55,948 nucleotides of DNA from Thermogemmatispora sp. (lineage in GTDB: Bacteria; Chloroflexota; Ktedonobacteria; Ktedonobacterales; Ktedonobacteraceae): positions 1 through 55,948 of the forward strand of contig NZ_JADGIA010000008.1 of the NCBI RefSeq assembly GCF_019683635.1, given 5' to 3'. Numbering within the stretch: the stretch's first letter is position 1; each line of letters starts with the position of its first letter. Below are positions 1 to 9,723 of this stretch, piece after piece. The notes under the pieces are model-generated. The model had not been told where the DNA came from, searched no databases, and worked only from the letters and a program-made list of their open reading frames with translations. The position numbers were made by a program, and so were the translations under genes.

Positions 1-204
1 ATGCTCCCTTGCTTTCTCAGGGGAATAATATTCTGTCATATAAATCTACTGAATTTCAATATATAGATCTTAGCGTGTTCGAGGAAAACGGAAGCTGGCC
101 CCATACGGACTTTACAGGCGACCCTGCCAACGGCTGCCCGGCTAGTGGCCTGTGAGCTGGGGCAGAACCGACTTTTGCCATCTGGAGGAGCAGCCTTGTC
201 GGTA

Positions 205-242
205 GAAAAAGCCGACGGCTAGCGTGGCCTAGCCGCCGGCTT
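205..242 (-). terminator. Rho-independent terminator of the Thr/Pro-repeat membrane protein gene
   Basis: Read on the minus strand just after the stop at 284, AAGCCG/CGGCTT and CGGCTAG/CTAGCCG arms form a 13-pair stem with one internal mismatch and a 6-base loop. It is followed directly by five T residues (AAAAA at 206-210 on plus). Stem plus T-tract is the classical intrinsic terminator layout. Confidence 0.75.
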
Positions 243-283
243 CGAAGGCTCTGGAGGAGATCGCTTCGTGTACCCCTGACCCT

Positions 284-1543
284 TTAATGAGCGTAGAGCG
301 GGCGCCAGACGCCGCCGTGACCCGAGCAGGCGCCTGAGAGGCCGCCCGATTTACTGTACATGCCGTCGCTGCATTCAACTACGTAGCCCCTGCCGTTCCA
401 GAAACTAGCAATGCAGTTGAAGTAGCTGCAAAAATCGGCGGGAGGCGAGTAGATGAGGCTGCCATTGGTGGGATCAAAGTTGTAGCCCCAGGGATTGCAA
501 TCGACTCCGGGGCAGGGTGTAGGCGTAGGAGCGGTCGCCTCGGTAGGCGTAGGAGTAGGAGTCGGGGTTGGCCTGGGCGTAGGTGTAGGTGAAGGCGTAG
601 GAGTAGGTGAAGGAGTCGGGGTCGGCCTGGGCGTAGGTGTAGGTGAAGGCGAAGGCGTAGGTGAAGGAGTCGGGGTCGGCCTGGGCGTAGGTGTAGGTGA
701 AGGCGAAGGCGTAGGTGAAGGAGTCGGGGTCGGTGAGGGTGTAGGCGAAGGTGTAGGCGTGGGTATAGGTGAAGGTGTCGGTGTGGGTGTCGGGGTTGGG
801 GTTGGCCTGGGTGTAGGCGTAGGCGCTCGGGTCGGAGCAACGGTCGTGCCCGGCTTGCGTGCTGTTGGGGTTGGGGTTGCGATGCCGGCGGCGACGGTGC
901 TGCCAGCAGTCGGTGAAGCCGCCAGGGAGACGGCGCGATTCTCCGACGAGACCGTGGGGGAAGCCGGGGACGTGCTCGCCTGAATGAAACTCTGGGTCAG
1001 CATACCCGCCATGCAGGAGCAGAGTGCGCAGGCCAGCAGCAATATGCTTCCTCCTACTCCGAAGGCCAGACGCCGCCTCGCTCCCCAGCCGCGCCAGATT
1101 TGCAGCAGTGCTCTCCACTGGGTTGCGTTGTCTGCATCAGGATAGTCACGCATGGCCTGGCGCAGGTAGACCAGGGGCATAACCACGAGGAGCAAATAGA
1201 GCGCCCCTGTCAGCAGCCTGCGCCCCCAACCGCGGGCTGTCCATCCTGCTTCTCCTCCCAAACTCCAGAAACGGGGGCCATCGGTGAGTAGTATCATGAT
1301 GTTCACAAGCAAAAAAAGGAGTAGGCTCAGGAGGCCAAAAAGCACAATGCTGAGGCTGGCCTCGCTGCCCAGAGTGACGCTGACCAGGCTCGCCGCTAGC
1401 GCCAGAAGGGCGGCCAGCCCATATAGCAGGTTGAGAAGCAGCAGCCACCCACCTCGCTGCGGTAGCCGTTGCCAGGGAGTATGCCCTGTCGCGCCAGATC
1501 CCTCCGGCGGATACGCTGCTCCTGCCGTCGGCCACGATTGCAT
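284..1543 (-). CDS. Membrane protein with Thr/Pro repeat stalk and C-terminal DUF3761-like domain
   Basis: The 419-residue protein has four hydrophobic segments in its first half (about residues 33-60, 64-87, 112-130 and 160-185). A long low-complexity stalk of Thr-Pro, Ser-Pro and Arg-Pro pairs follows (about 228-340). It ends in a small Cys-rich domain with the ECSDGMYS...GACSGHGGV pattern, which resembles DUF3761. The ATG at 1543 has an AGGAG about 9 nt upstream. The stalk looks like a cell-wall-spanning spacer that would display the terminal domain outside the cell. However, four membrane segments leave the topology open, since an even number puts both ends on the same side. Function is unknown. 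It is a single-gene unit with its own terminator at 205-242. Confidence 0.75.
   Translation of the reverse strand: MQSWPTAGAAYPPEGSGATGHTPWQRLPQRGGWLLLLNLLYGLAALLALAASLVSVTLGSEASLSIVLFGLLSLLLFLLVNIMILLTDGPRFWSLGGEAGWTARGWGRRLLTGALYLLLVVMPLVYLRQAMRDYPDADNATQWRALLQIWRGWGARRRLAFGVGGSILLLACALCSCMAGMLTQSFIQASTSPASPTVSSENRAVSLAASPTAGSTVAAGIATPTPTARKPGTTVAPTRAPTPTPRPTPTPTPTPTPSPIPTPTPSPTPSPTPTPSPTPSPSPTPTPRPTPTPSPTPSPSPTPTPRPTPTPSPTPTPSPTPTPRPTPTPTPTPTEATAPTPTPCPGVDCNPWGYNFDPTNGSLIYSPPADFCSYFNCIASFWNGRGYVVECSDGMYSKSGGLSGACSGHGGVWRPLYAH
524..862. repeat. Low-complexity tandem repeat encoding the Thr/Pro stalk
   Basis: Imperfect 6-bp periodicity (GTAGGT/GAAGGC-type units on plus) encodes Pro-Thr/Pro-Ser dipeptides on minus. 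Inside it a unit of about 54 bp is repeated without change around 606-659 and 660-713. This gives an 18-residue block in the protein and is prone to copy-number change by slippage. Confidence 0.85.
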
Positions 1544-2021
1544 ACTAGTTCTCCTCTCCTCGGAAGTGCTTGCACGACAATTCCTCTACCATTCGCTCTG
1601 CCTGGCACGACAATGACGAAGATATATATGCCCAATATATTGGTAATTGTCAATGAATAAGATATAAGTATTTTTATCTAGTTATTGTAGAGATGAGGAA
1701 TATTTGTGGTAAGAAGCAATAAGCATGAAAAAACTGTCTTGAGAGCCAGCGGCGTCAGAGCGTCCGCTGCCCAGCTGGTATGTTGTGCTGCCAGGCAGCT
1801 ATCTGCCTTCTGGGCAGCTCCATGTGTGTGCTGTGTGTAGCACAGAAATGGGCACGATTCTTGCAACCAGGTCTTTCCAGCAGGAAACTGCCTCAGTGGG
1901 GAGCAGGGAGGGAAAGGGCAGAAGGAAGAGCGGCCAGGAGGAGAGAGACGCATCTGGACGGTGCAGCTCCCGCCTCCGCTGGAAGGTGAAAGCTGCTATG
2001 ATTGCCGAAGAGGTTCAACGC
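1544..2021. other. Divergent intergenic region, AT-rich on its left side
   Basis: This 478-bp gap separates the minus-strand membrane protein from the plus-strand GH15 gene. The part from 1610 to 1720 is far more AT-rich than its surroundings and holds a perfect 12-bp palindrome, CCAATATATTGG (1632-1643), a candidate operator. An open frame runs into the GH15 gene from 1785, but its residues look like noise and no convincing start lies before 1998. No promoter could be fixed with confidence. Confidence 0.5.
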
Positions 2022-5000
2022 ATGCAGTGTCTGATGCATGGAAGGAGCCAGAACGCCAGTTCAGGCTATGGTGCCTGGCTGAGGCAGCCGGCACCGACGC
2101 GCCTGATCCTCGCGCTACTCTGCTGTGCGCTGTTGCTGGTTCTCCCTGGAGGCTCTGCCAGTGCCCAGGCCCGGCAGCCCTATCGTGTGGCCGCCGATGG
2201 ACCAGGCGCGCTCTCCTATTTCGACCTGGCGCGCAAGGACTGCGTTGGCACGGCCCGCAATACTACCTCGAAGGTCTGGTTTACCCTGGCCGACGGCGTG
2301 CTCAGCGACGTCTATTTCCCCACCATCGATAACACCAATGTCAAGGCCCTGCAGTATATTGTGACCGATGGGCGCACCTTTACCGACCTGCAGGAGCGCG
2401 ATACCACCTATAGTGTGCAGCTGCTCGACGGGGCGGCGCTGGATTGCCGTGTCATTACCACGGCCCGCAGCGGTCGCTATCGCATCGTCACTGATTATGT
2501 GACCGATCCCGAGCGCAACAGCGTCGTGATGCACCTGCGCTTTACACCCCTGGTCGGCAGCCTGAGCGACTATCATCTCTACCTGTATTTCGATCCAACG
2601 ATCAACGGTAACGGAGGCGGCGGCTCCGCTAACGGCGGAGCTGACAGTGCTCTGATCGATACCTCGACCGGCCAGCCGCTGCCAGTGGCCTTCGACACCA
2701 ACACCCACAGTAACGCCGCCAATCGCAGCTATGCTGTGCCGGTCTATGCGGCCCTCGCCGCCTCGCGACCCTTCTTGCAGGTGAGCAACGGTTTCCTCGG
2801 GGCGGCCAGCGATGGCCTGGTACAGCTTGAGCAGGCCCACACCCTGACGCAGATCTACGACGAGGCCGACAACGGCAACGTGGTGCAGACGGCGCAGCTG
2901 GACCTGAGCCACGGCGCCGAGCTAACGGTCGTCCTGGGCTTTGGCACCACGCGCACGGCAGCCCTGCAGGCGGCGCGCGGCTCGCTGACTGTTCCCTTCG
3001 CGCGCCTGCGCGCCGACTATGCCGCCGGCTGGCTGCGCTACGATGCCGCGCTGCGTCCGGCTCCGCGCTTGCCGGGCGTCAATGATGAACAATGGCAGAC
3101 GCTGCGGCGCGAATACTATCTGAGCGCCAATGTGATCAAAGCCTCCGAAGACAAGACCTTCCCCGGGGCCATCGTCGCCAGTCTCGCCTCGCCCTGGGGT
3201 CAGGCTGTCTCCGCCGGCGATCCCAACAATCTCTTCTTCGGCTCCTACCGTGAGGTCTTTGCGCGCGACCTCTACGAAGCCTGGACCGGTCTGCTCCTGG
3301 ATGGCGACCTGCAGACGGCCCGCGATGCGGTCACCTTCCTCTTCTACCGTCAGCAGCGCCCCGACGGCTCGATGCCGCGCAATAGCCTGCTCAATGGGCA
3401 GCTGGCTCCCGATTCCTTTGGAACCCAGCTCGATGAGACCAGCTATCCGATCCTGATGGCCTATCAGCTCCAGATGACCGATGCCGATCTCTATCAGCAT
3501 CACATCAAGCCGGCGGCCTATTTTGTGATGAGCCACGGCCCGGCCTACGGTGTCGAGCGCTGGGAGGAGCAGAGCGGCTACTCACCCTCGACGATTGCCG
3601 CCGAAATCGCCGGCCTGGTGGCAGCGGCTCAGCTTGCACGGGCCAATGGCGATGAGGCCAATGCGCGGCTCTGGCTGGGGGTCGCCGACGACTGGCAGCG
3701 CTCCCTGGAGCGCTGGACCGTGACCACCAATGGGCCACTGGCCAATCATCCCTACTATATCCGCCTGTCGAAAACGGGTGATCCCAACGCGGCCATTAGC
3801 TATAACCTGGGCAACGGTGGCCCGACTCTCGATCAGCGCAGCGTCATCGACGCCGGTTTCCTGGAGCTGGTGCGCCTGGGCCTGAAGCCGGCCAACGATC
3901 CTGTGATCGCCGAATCGCTGCCGGTCGTTGACGCCACCATCAAGAGTCAGACGAGCAGTGGCCCGGGCTGGCATCGCTATAACGGCGACGGCTACGGAGA
4001 TGCAGCCAGCGATGGGCACCCCTGGGCGCCTTCGGGAGTGGGAACGGGCCATGTCTGGCCAGTGCTGGACGAAGAGCGCGGCGAGTACGTCCTGGCCAAT
4101 GGTGATGTGAGCACGGCGAGCGAGCTACTCGCCACCATGCAGCGCTTCGCCTCGGGGGTGGGCCTCATCCCTGAACAGGACTGGGAGCTGCCCGATCTGG
4201 CCCCCTCGCCCTATGGTACCGATCCGACTGTGGCCTCCATCGGCTTCCAGAACGGTCATCCTGCAGGCTCGGCCTCGCCGCTGACCTGGGCCGAAGGGGC
4301 CTTTGTGCGCCTCTTCCTCGACCTGGGCGCCCGCACGCTGCTGGAGCGGCCCGCCGCAACCTACGCCCGCTATGTGCTCCAGCACCCGGGCCAGACCACG
4401 CTGAGCATCGCCGCCCCCGACGATCTGACGGCGGTCGATGGCTCGCCCGTCACCGTGCGCGGCAGCTCGGCCCCGGGCAATAGAATCTACGTAGCCGGCA
4501 CCAATACTGATAACAACAGTCAGACAACGCTGGTGAGCACCGTGGCCGCGGCGGACGGTACCTTCAGCGTCCAGCTGCCCATCAGCGGCGGCACCACCGT
4601 CATCACCGTTGTCGCTGTCAGTCCGCAGGGGGCCACGGCCCACGCCACGCGCACCATTGTCTGGGACTACACCCCCGGCACCGTGCTGCTCGGCGTCAGC
4701 GATCCCGCCGGAGATGACAATGGGCCTGGCAACTACGCCTATCCGACCGCTGCCGATTTCCACGCCGGCGCCTTCGACATCCTGGAATTTCGCGTCATCG
4801 ATAGCGGCGACACGATTGTCTTCAAGCTCAAGGTGCGCGATCTGACGCCGACCTTCGGCAGTCCGCTGGGGGCCCAGCTCATCGATGTCTATGTGCACGA
4901 TCCGAACGCCGCTCCTGCTGACACCTCAACGGCCCCGTCGTTCCCGCAGCGCAACTATACCATTGCTGCCACGGCGGCCTGGAGCCGGCTCATCGAAGTC

Positions 5001-5384
5001 CAGGGCTTTGGGCAGCGCTACATCGATGCCCACGGCACAACCCTGGGCAGCGTCAGCATCAGCGCAAACAGCATCTCGCGTTTTATTACCTTCAGCGTCC
5101 CGAAGGCGACCCTGGGCCAGCCTGGACCGGGCTGGGGCTTCACGGTCACCCTGACGGGCCAGGATGGTTTCCAGCCGGACCAGGCGCGGGCTTTCACCAG
5201 CACGCCTGGCCCCTATACCTTCGGCGTCTGCGCCACAGCCAGCAGCGACCCGCACTGCACTGTTGATCCGGCTACGGTGCCGAAGGTGATGGATACCCTG
5301 ACGCCGCCCGGGGTGCAGCAAGCCGACGAGCTGGACTATACGCGCCATCAGCCGGTGGTCTTGCAAGATATCGTCATCCCTTAG
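2022..5384 (+). CDS. Secreted GH15 glucodextranase/glucoamylase-like glycoside hydrolase
   Basis: Probably an exo-acting enzyme releasing glucose from alpha-glucans. The 1120-residue product starts with a signal peptide (hydrophobic 26-42, likely cut after SASAQA near residue 50). An N-terminal beta-sandwich of the glucodextranase type comes next, with a motif starting AADGPGALSYFDLARKDCVG. The alpha/alpha-barrel carries catalytic-type glutamates in RWEEQSGYSPS (E515/E516) and TWAEGAFVRL (E758). An Ig-like domain lies near 790-880, then a Glucodextran_C-type domain from about 888 (SDPAGDDNGPGNY). This order matches bacterial glucodextranases. The ATG at 2022 was chosen for its GAAGAGG 8 nt upstream; the ATG at 1998 also has a weak site but would add acidic residues before the signal peptide. 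No partner genes are adjacent. Confidence 0.9.
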   Translation: MQCLMHGRSQNASSGYGAWLRQPAPTRLILALLCCALLLVLPGGSASAQARQPYRVAADGPGALSYFDLARKDCVGTARNTTSKVWFTLADGVLSDVYFPTIDNTNVKALQYIVTDGRTFTDLQERDTTYSVQLLDGAALDCRVITTARSGRYRIVTDYVTDPERNSVVMHLRFTPLVGSLSDYHLYLYFDPTINGNGGGGSANGGADSALIDTSTGQPLPVAFDTNTHSNAANRSYAVPVYAALAASRPFLQVSNGFLGAASDGLVQLEQAHTLTQIYDEADNGNVVQTAQLDLSHGAELTVVLGFGTTRTAALQAARGSLTVPFARLRADYAAGWLRYDAALRPAPRLPGVNDEQWQTLRREYYLSANVIKASEDKTFPGAIVASLASPWGQAVSAGDPNNLFFGSYREVFARDLYEAWTGLLLDGDLQTARDAVTFLFYRQQRPDGSMPRNSLLNGQLAPDSFGTQLDETSYPILMAYQLQMTDADLYQHHIKPAAYFVMSHGPAYGVERWEEQSGYSPSTIAAEIAGLVAAAQLARANGDEANARLWLGVADDWQRSLERWTVTTNGPLANHPYYIRLSKTGDPNAAISYNLGNGGPTLDQRSVIDAGFLELVRLGLKPANDPVIAESLPVVDATIKSQTSSGPGWHRYNGDGYGDAASDGHPWAPSGVGTGHVWPVLDEERGEYVLANGDVSTASELLATMQRFASGVGLIPEQDWELPDLAPSPYGTDPTVASIGFQNGHPAGSASPLTWAEGAFVRLFLDLGARTLLERPAATYARYVLQHPGQTTLSIAAPDDLTAVDGSPVTVRGSSAPGNRIYVAGTNTDNNSQTTLVSTVAAADGTFSVQLPISGGTTVITVVAVSPQGATAHATRTIVWDYTPGTVLLGVSDPAGDDNGPGNYAYPTAADFHAGAFDILEFRVIDSGDTIVFKLKVRDLTPTFGSPLGAQLIDVYVHDPNAAPADTSTAPSFPQRNYTIAATAAWSRLIEVQGFGQRYIDAHGTTLGSVSISANSISRFITFSVPKATLGQPGPGWGFTVTLTGQDGFQPDQARAFTSTPGPYTFGVCATASSDPHCTVDPATVPKVMDTLTPPGVQQADELDYTRHQPVVLQDIVIP

Positions 5385-5524
5385 CTGTGCTTCTTCCTTC
5401 GGGTCGTCCTTTCCTACGGGGGTCATAGAGGCGCTCCTCGGCTCGGAACCCCGGTCCGAGGACTGAGGGGCGCCTGCTCCCCCTCTCGCCGGCAGAATCT
5501 CACCCTATCCTGTACAGGTACAGA

Positions 5525-5570
5525 GCAGTCGGAGCCGTCCCATCCACGCGAGATGAGACGGCTCCGCTGC
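5525..5570. terminator. Strong hairpin between convergent genes
   Basis: GCAG, CGGAGCCGTC and CATC pair with GATG, GACGGCTCCG and CTGC, giving about 18 pairs with one bulged T and one mismatch around a 7-nt loop. It lies between the converging GH15 and GerMN genes (gap 5385-5732) and probably serves both. No T-tract follows on either strand. A weaker imperfect hairpin lies at 5430-5474 (TCCTCGG/CCGAGGA inside GGCGC/GCGCC). Confidence 0.6.
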
Positions 5571-5732
5571 GTTGCGTAAGGAAGCAATCCCCCTGTACAA
5601 GACAGGAAAGGAGCACAGCGTGGAGAGATGAAGCAATCTGCAACGGTGCCTGTGCGGCGCATCTCTCCTGCTGGCTGGCGGCAGCTACTTGCCGGTGAGG
5701 GCGCAGTGAGCCGCGCAGCCTGGTCTCAGAGA

Positions 5733-6377
5733 CTAATTCAGGCAGCGATCAAGTCCACTGCCGTCACCAAAACAGTGGCCATCGCGCGTCAGAATGACGA
5801 CCCTCCGAATGCTAGAGAACTGTGTCAGGGTTGCCGTGATCTCAGCCCGCACGCGCGCATCTGCGCCAATGCCAGGCGAGTTGAGCTGACGGCAGAAGCG
5901 CACAGTGGCCGTGCCAGGCTCGCTGCGGCTGCCGCGCTGGTTCAGGGTGAGCGTGAAATCGGGACCACCGATCGGCAGCGGAGCCGTGCAGTTCGAGGGT
6001 CCGCTGAGCAGCGTGTTCAGCTCGCTGAAGAGACCGGCACTGCGCTCGCTGGGGGTCGGTCCGGCGATCAGCATTTGCAAAGCAAAGGTGCCCACAGAAA
6101 GCGTCGGCGAAGTGCGCTGCACTGGATAGACAGCGGTTGGGTCGCTGGCGACAGAAACAGGGTAGCGCGAGAAGAAGACCTTGATTGGGTAACCTCCTGG
6201 TTGGGAGGTGCTGACCGGCTGACCCTGCACCATCGGGGCAGCATTGGCCTGACTTTGGAAATGACCTGCTCCGCTTGTTGGCAGCAGCCAGGCCGCCAGC
6301 GCCAGGCTGAGGGCACTGAGAGCAAGCAACAACAGACGCGGCGAGGCAGGGCGCCTTTTGGCTATCTTTCTAATCAT
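5733..6377 (-). CDS. Secreted GerMN-domain protein
   Basis: The 214-residue protein has a positively charged N-terminus (MIRKIAKRR), a hydrophobic segment at about 15-35 and then a GerMN-like domain. The domain shows an IKVFFSRYP strand, the VYPVQR region, and FALQMLIAGPTPSERSAGLFSELN, which matches the 'LxxLLxGPTxxExxxG' core of the family. GerMN domains occur in exported proteins such as spore germination protein GerM and LpqB, and their exact activity is unclear. No lipobox is visible, so it is either signal-anchored or secreted. No good ribosome-binding site precedes the ATG. It stands alone and converges on the GH15 gene. Confidence 0.8.
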   Translation of the reverse strand: MIRKIAKRRPASPRLLLLALSALSLALAAWLLPTSGAGHFQSQANAAPMVQGQPVSTSQPGGYPIKVFFSRYPVSVASDPTAVYPVQRTSPTLSVGTFALQMLIAGPTPSERSAGLFSELNTLLSGPSNCTAPLPIGGPDFTLTLNQRGSRSEPGTATVRFCRQLNSPGIGADARVRAEITATLTQFSSIRRVVILTRDGHCFGDGSGLDRCLN

Positions 6378-6639
6378 TCAATTTTTAGCCTTTAGTTTTT
6401 GAGAGATGCTTTAAAAGAGAGTATACATGACAAAACAAGAGATGGATGAGAGATCGCTCCTGCCTCGACCGGGCGAGTGGAGCAGGCCACGACGGACCAG
6501 ACGCTGTGCGGCCCAGATCTGATAAGAGCTTGCTTCCTCAGTGAAGTATGCCTGTTGGTGCCGGGAGCCAGCAATGGAGCAGCTCACAGTCAGGCTGTGA
6601 ACTGGATCACACTACTGGCTCCGCTCCTGCCCTGGCCGG

Positions 6640-8004
6640 CTAGAAGCCATCTGGGTCTGGCTGACTGACTGGGGCGGGGATCGGGTCATCGGCGGCGAAT
6701 AGCTCGCGCAGATAGGAGTTCAGAAAGACGCCCTGGGGATCAAGCTGGGCACGCAGGCGGCGGAAGTCATGCCAGCGGGGATAGAGGGTCGCCAGCTCCT
6801 CGGCGCGGCGCGTGTGGATCTTGCCCCAATGTGGGCGCCCTTCGTAGCGTCGGAAAATGGCCTCCACATGGCGAAAATAGGGCTTATATTCCATCCCTTT
6901 GTACATATGCACGGCCACATAAGCCGAGTCGCGCCCATAAGCTGGGCTGAGCCAGATATCGTCTCCCTTCACAAAGCGGCACTCGACCGGGAAATGCACC
7001 TTAAAGCGATGCTCATCGATGCAGGCGCGAATCTCCTCAAGCACGGGTCGCAGCTGGTCCGCAGGGACGCTGTACTCCATCTCGACGAAGCGCACCAGAC
7101 GCGGCGTGGCGAAGATGCGATGAGGATAGTCAATTTCGTCGACGCTGGCCACGCCCAGGGCTGAAATGCGGCTGACCGTCGCTGAAAGAGCCGGCACCAG
7201 GCGATTAGCCTCCGATAGCAGCCAGAAGACGCCGTTCTCCAGTACGAGCTGGTTCAGGTTGCTCCACAGGCGGCCCCAGCGGCTGTTCTGGCGGACAGCC
7301 TCCTCCGTGGTATTGATCCATTTGGCCTGGACCCAAGGGGTATAGGGGAACCAGAAGAACTCGAAATGCTCGTTTTCCTGGCGATAGCGCTCCAGATTGT
7401 TCAGGCAATCCTCCAGCGAGGCGCGGCGCCCAACGTAATGCAGGGGACGGGCCGGCACGACGCGCAGGGTGACCTTGGCGATGACGCCCAGGGTGCCGAG
7501 TGAGACCTGGGCCGCTTTAAAGAGGTCGCGGTTCTCCTCTTCGGAGCACTCGATGAGATCGCCGCTGGCGGTGACCAGTGTCAGGGCCACAACCTGAGTG
7601 GAGAGTGAGCCAAACTGGATGCCCGTGCCGTGGGTACCCGTGCTGATGGCGCCGGCAATGCTCTGCACATCGATGTCGCCCAGGTTCTCCTGGGCCAGGC
7701 CGTGGGCAAGCAGCAGCTCGCCCAGGCGCCCAAGACGTGTACCGGCCAGCACGACTGCCGTACCGCGCTCGCGGTCAACCTTCTCCAGGCCCTGCAAGTG
7801 ATCAAGGGAGAGCAGGACGTCGTCGCTCTCGACAAGAGGGGTGAACGAATGGCCGGCCCCGGCGACGCGCAGGCGGCGCCCGGCGCGCGCACACTCGGCG
7901 ACGCTACTGGCTAGCTCTTCCAGGCTCGCTGGTTGGATGATCTCCGGTCGACAGGCAACAGTGCCTGACCAGTTCTGCCAGCTCTCTTTCTCTCCGGCAA
8001 TCAT
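6640..8004 (-). CDS. FAD-dependent sugar-lactone oxidase (D-arabinono-1,4-lactone/L-gulonolactone oxidase family)
   Basis: Oxidises an aldonolactone or alditol with O2 using FAD. The 454-residue product has the PCMH-type FAD-binding domain (RRLRVAGAGHSFTPL with the flavin-attachment-type His, and SIAGAISTGTHGTG) followed by the ALO domain. It ends in the HWGK motif (RPHWGKIH) characteristic of aldonolactone/alditol oxidases and a C-terminal LDPQGVFLNSYLRELF. The ATG at 8004 was chosen for a GGAAGGAG about 8 nt upstream; the frame stays open a further 25 codons but those are low-complexity. The gene lies 191 nt downstream of the PLP aldolase gene on the same strand. The same pair recurs in actinobacteria, suggesting one pathway. 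The substrate cannot be named from sequence. Confidence 0.88.
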   Translation of the reverse strand: MIAGEKESWQNWSGTVACRPEIIQPASLEELASSVAECARAGRRLRVAGAGHSFTPLVESDDVLLSLDHLQGLEKVDRERGTAVVLAGTRLGRLGELLLAHGLAQENLGDIDVQSIAGAISTGTHGTGIQFGSLSTQVVALTLVTASGDLIECSEEENRDLFKAAQVSLGTLGVIAKVTLRVVPARPLHYVGRRASLEDCLNNLERYRQENEHFEFFWFPYTPWVQAKWINTTEEAVRQNSRWGRLWSNLNQLVLENGVFWLLSEANRLVPALSATVSRISALGVASVDEIDYPHRIFATPRLVRFVEMEYSVPADQLRPVLEEIRACIDEHRFKVHFPVECRFVKGDDIWLSPAYGRDSAYVAVHMYKGMEYKPYFRHVEAIFRRYEGRPHWGKIHTRRAEELATLYPRWHDFRRLRAQLDPQGVFLNSYLRELFAADDPIPAPVSQPDPDGF

Positions 8005-8195
8005 AGCCTGCTCCTTCCTTCTTGCTTCTCTGCTCTCTCGCTTTCTTTCCGTCTTCCTGGCTGCTCTTCTCCCCATCACTGCCTGAGTGTGGGGATTTCC
8101 TATAGTTTAGAAAGGCCGGGGCTGGCAAGGACCTGGGGCTACCTCACAGCCAGTGGCTTCCGGCCCTTCGTAGGTGATGCCTGCTGGGCTGATGC

Positions 8196-9533
8196 TCAGA
8201 GAAAACACTGGCCATCGCCGCGGTAGGTGGTGACCTCGTCAACGATGGCGCCTTTGCTCACCAGCAGCAGGTGAGTGAAGCGTTCGCACAGCTCCCCGGC
8301 CTTGGCGTGACGCAGAAAGATCGGATCGCCCAGGGAGAGCGCCACGGGTCCGCTGTAGCGGATGGGAGTCTGGACCTCGCCGGCGCCTTCGGTAGCGATG
8401 AGCTGTGCGCCCTGGGGCAGATACGGCTGTGGCAGCTTGTCGGACCCCGCAGCGCCAGAGGCGACGTAGCCCCCGCCGAGGCAGGTATAGATCTGCGGAT
8501 GTGGGCGGCGCACAATCTCAATGGCGAAGCCTGCCGCCGGCTGATAGCGGAAATCGCGATAGTGATCGAAGAGGGCCGGGCCATAGAAGGCCGAGCCAAC
8601 GGTGATCTCAGTGACGCTGGCTTCCAGGCGCGTTGTATGCACGCTGCCAGTCCCGCCGCCGTTGACGAAGCGTACCTGGGGGGCATACTCCTTGATCAGG
8701 GCCACCAGGGCAGCGCGGCGAGCGGCGATCTCGCCCAACGAGCGGCGCTTGAGCCAGGTCACCAGGGCGTTCTTGAGCGCCTGGCCAGGATAGCGATCTC
8801 CCACGCCGGCGATCTGGGCCTCATAGCCCATGATGCCGTCCAGCCAGACATGAGGCGAGGACATGATCCGCTCGATGACCGGGCGCACCTGTTCCGCCGC
8901 ACGCAGCGGCGAGCGCCAGACGCCGAAGTGCAGACCAGGGAAGTCGACGGCCATGTCAATATCGAGGCAGAGCGGCAGACGCACACCGTAGCGGCGGGCA
9001 ACGCTCTCGATCTGTTCTACGTGAGCCTGGCTATCGACCATCAGCGTGATGTGGGCCCCATCCGCAGTAGCGCGCGCCACCGCGGCGAGGTCCTCAGCGT
9101 GCCAGGTCGGGTAGCCGATCAGTAGATCGTCCAGACCCTGGCGGGCCAGATAGACGGCCTCGCGAGCTGTGAAGGCCATGATGCCCTGAAAGGTCGGCTC
9201 GGCGGCCAGAATGCGCTTGATGATGGCAACGCTGCGCAGCGACTTGGAGGCAATGCGCACCCGCGTGCCGCCGGCGCGCTCGCGTGTCAGACGAATGTTC
9301 TCCTCCAGCAGGTCCAGGTCTACATAGGCAAAGGGCATTGGACGCCCACGGAAAACCTCGCGGTAATACTGGTAGTCGCGGAGCATGGCTTGCGCCTGCG
9401 CAGGGTGGCTCTCAGGCGCGCTGGCCGGGAAGGCGGTGCCGTTACCGTTACTGGTGTCGGGCAAGGCAGAAGGCCGCTCCGCGTCGGCGGTTGGCAAGGA
9501 TGGCTGGATTTGAGGAGACTGAGGCTCTGTCAT
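8196..9533 (-). CDS. Fold-type III PLP enzyme, amino acid deaminase/aldolase (D-threonine aldolase-like)
   Basis: The 445-residue protein has a disordered Pro/Ser-rich N-tail (1-50), then an alanine-racemase-like TIM barrel. The likely PLP lysine is in RIASKSLRS, after the PFAYVDLDLLEENI strand. The C-terminal beta domain carries HPQIYTCLGGGYVASG and a DSD1-type metal-binding His/Cys-like end (FLRHAKAGE, GDGQCFL). Related enzymes cleave beta-hydroxy-D-amino acids or deaminate D-serine analogues. The ATG at 9533 is preceded by AAGGAGG at a good distance. It is the first gene of a two-gene unit with the lactone oxidase downstream. The exact substrate is unknown. Confidence 0.82.
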   Translation of the reverse strand: MTEPQSPQIQPSLPTADAERPSALPDTSNGNGTAFPASAPESHPAQAQAMLRDYQYYREVFRGRPMPFAYVDLDLLEENIRLTRERAGGTRVRIASKSLRSVAIIKRILAAEPTFQGIMAFTAREAVYLARQGLDDLLIGYPTWHAEDLAAVARATADGAHITLMVDSQAHVEQIESVARRYGVRLPLCLDIDMAVDFPGLHFGVWRSPLRAAEQVRPVIERIMSSPHVWLDGIMGYEAQIAGVGDRYPGQALKNALVTWLKRRSLGEIAARRAALVALIKEYAPQVRFVNGGGTGSVHTTRLEASVTEITVGSAFYGPALFDHYRDFRYQPAAGFAIEIVRRPHPQIYTCLGGGYVASGAAGSDKLPQPYLPQGAQLIATEGAGEVQTPIRYSGPVALSLGDPIFLRHAKAGELCERFTHLLLVSKGAIVDEVTTYRGDGQCFL

Positions 9534-9553
9534 TGGCGGTTCCTCCTTGGGCC

Positions 9554-9573
9554 GGCGAGGCGAGGCGAGGCGA
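9554..9573. repeat. Short tandem repeat (GGCGA)x4
   Basis: Four perfect copies of GGCGA lie in the leader of the PLP aldolase gene, about 20 nt before its start on minus, followed by degenerate GACGC copies. It is a slippage-prone C/T-rich tract on the transcribed RNA (TCGCC repeats). No function is evident. Confidence 0.8.
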
Positions 9574-9723
9574 GACGCAACGCGACGCGAGAAGGCGATA
9601 GGCAGCGCTCTCCTCTTCTGAAGCTCAGTTCAATCGTAGCATTGTCACCTCGGGGAAATCAAGCGTATTGCTGCCGTGCTGCGATGGCATGGCGGCGGCG
9701 CTCTGGACGGAAGGGCTGAAAGC

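Noticed and set aside
524..862. Possible CRISPR array
   Set aside because: Units are 6-bp-derived and contiguous with no unique spacers, and they encode Thr-Pro pairs in a real gene.
495..983. Plus-strand open frame of Gly-Val/Gly-Glu repeats
   Set aside because: It is the antisense of the Thr/Pro stalk; the repeat composition alone keeps the frame open, and there is no ribosome-binding site or family match.
5628..6395. 255-codon plus-strand frame opposite the GerMN gene
   Set aside because: The residues match no family and the minus strand reads a clear GerMN domain with signal segment.
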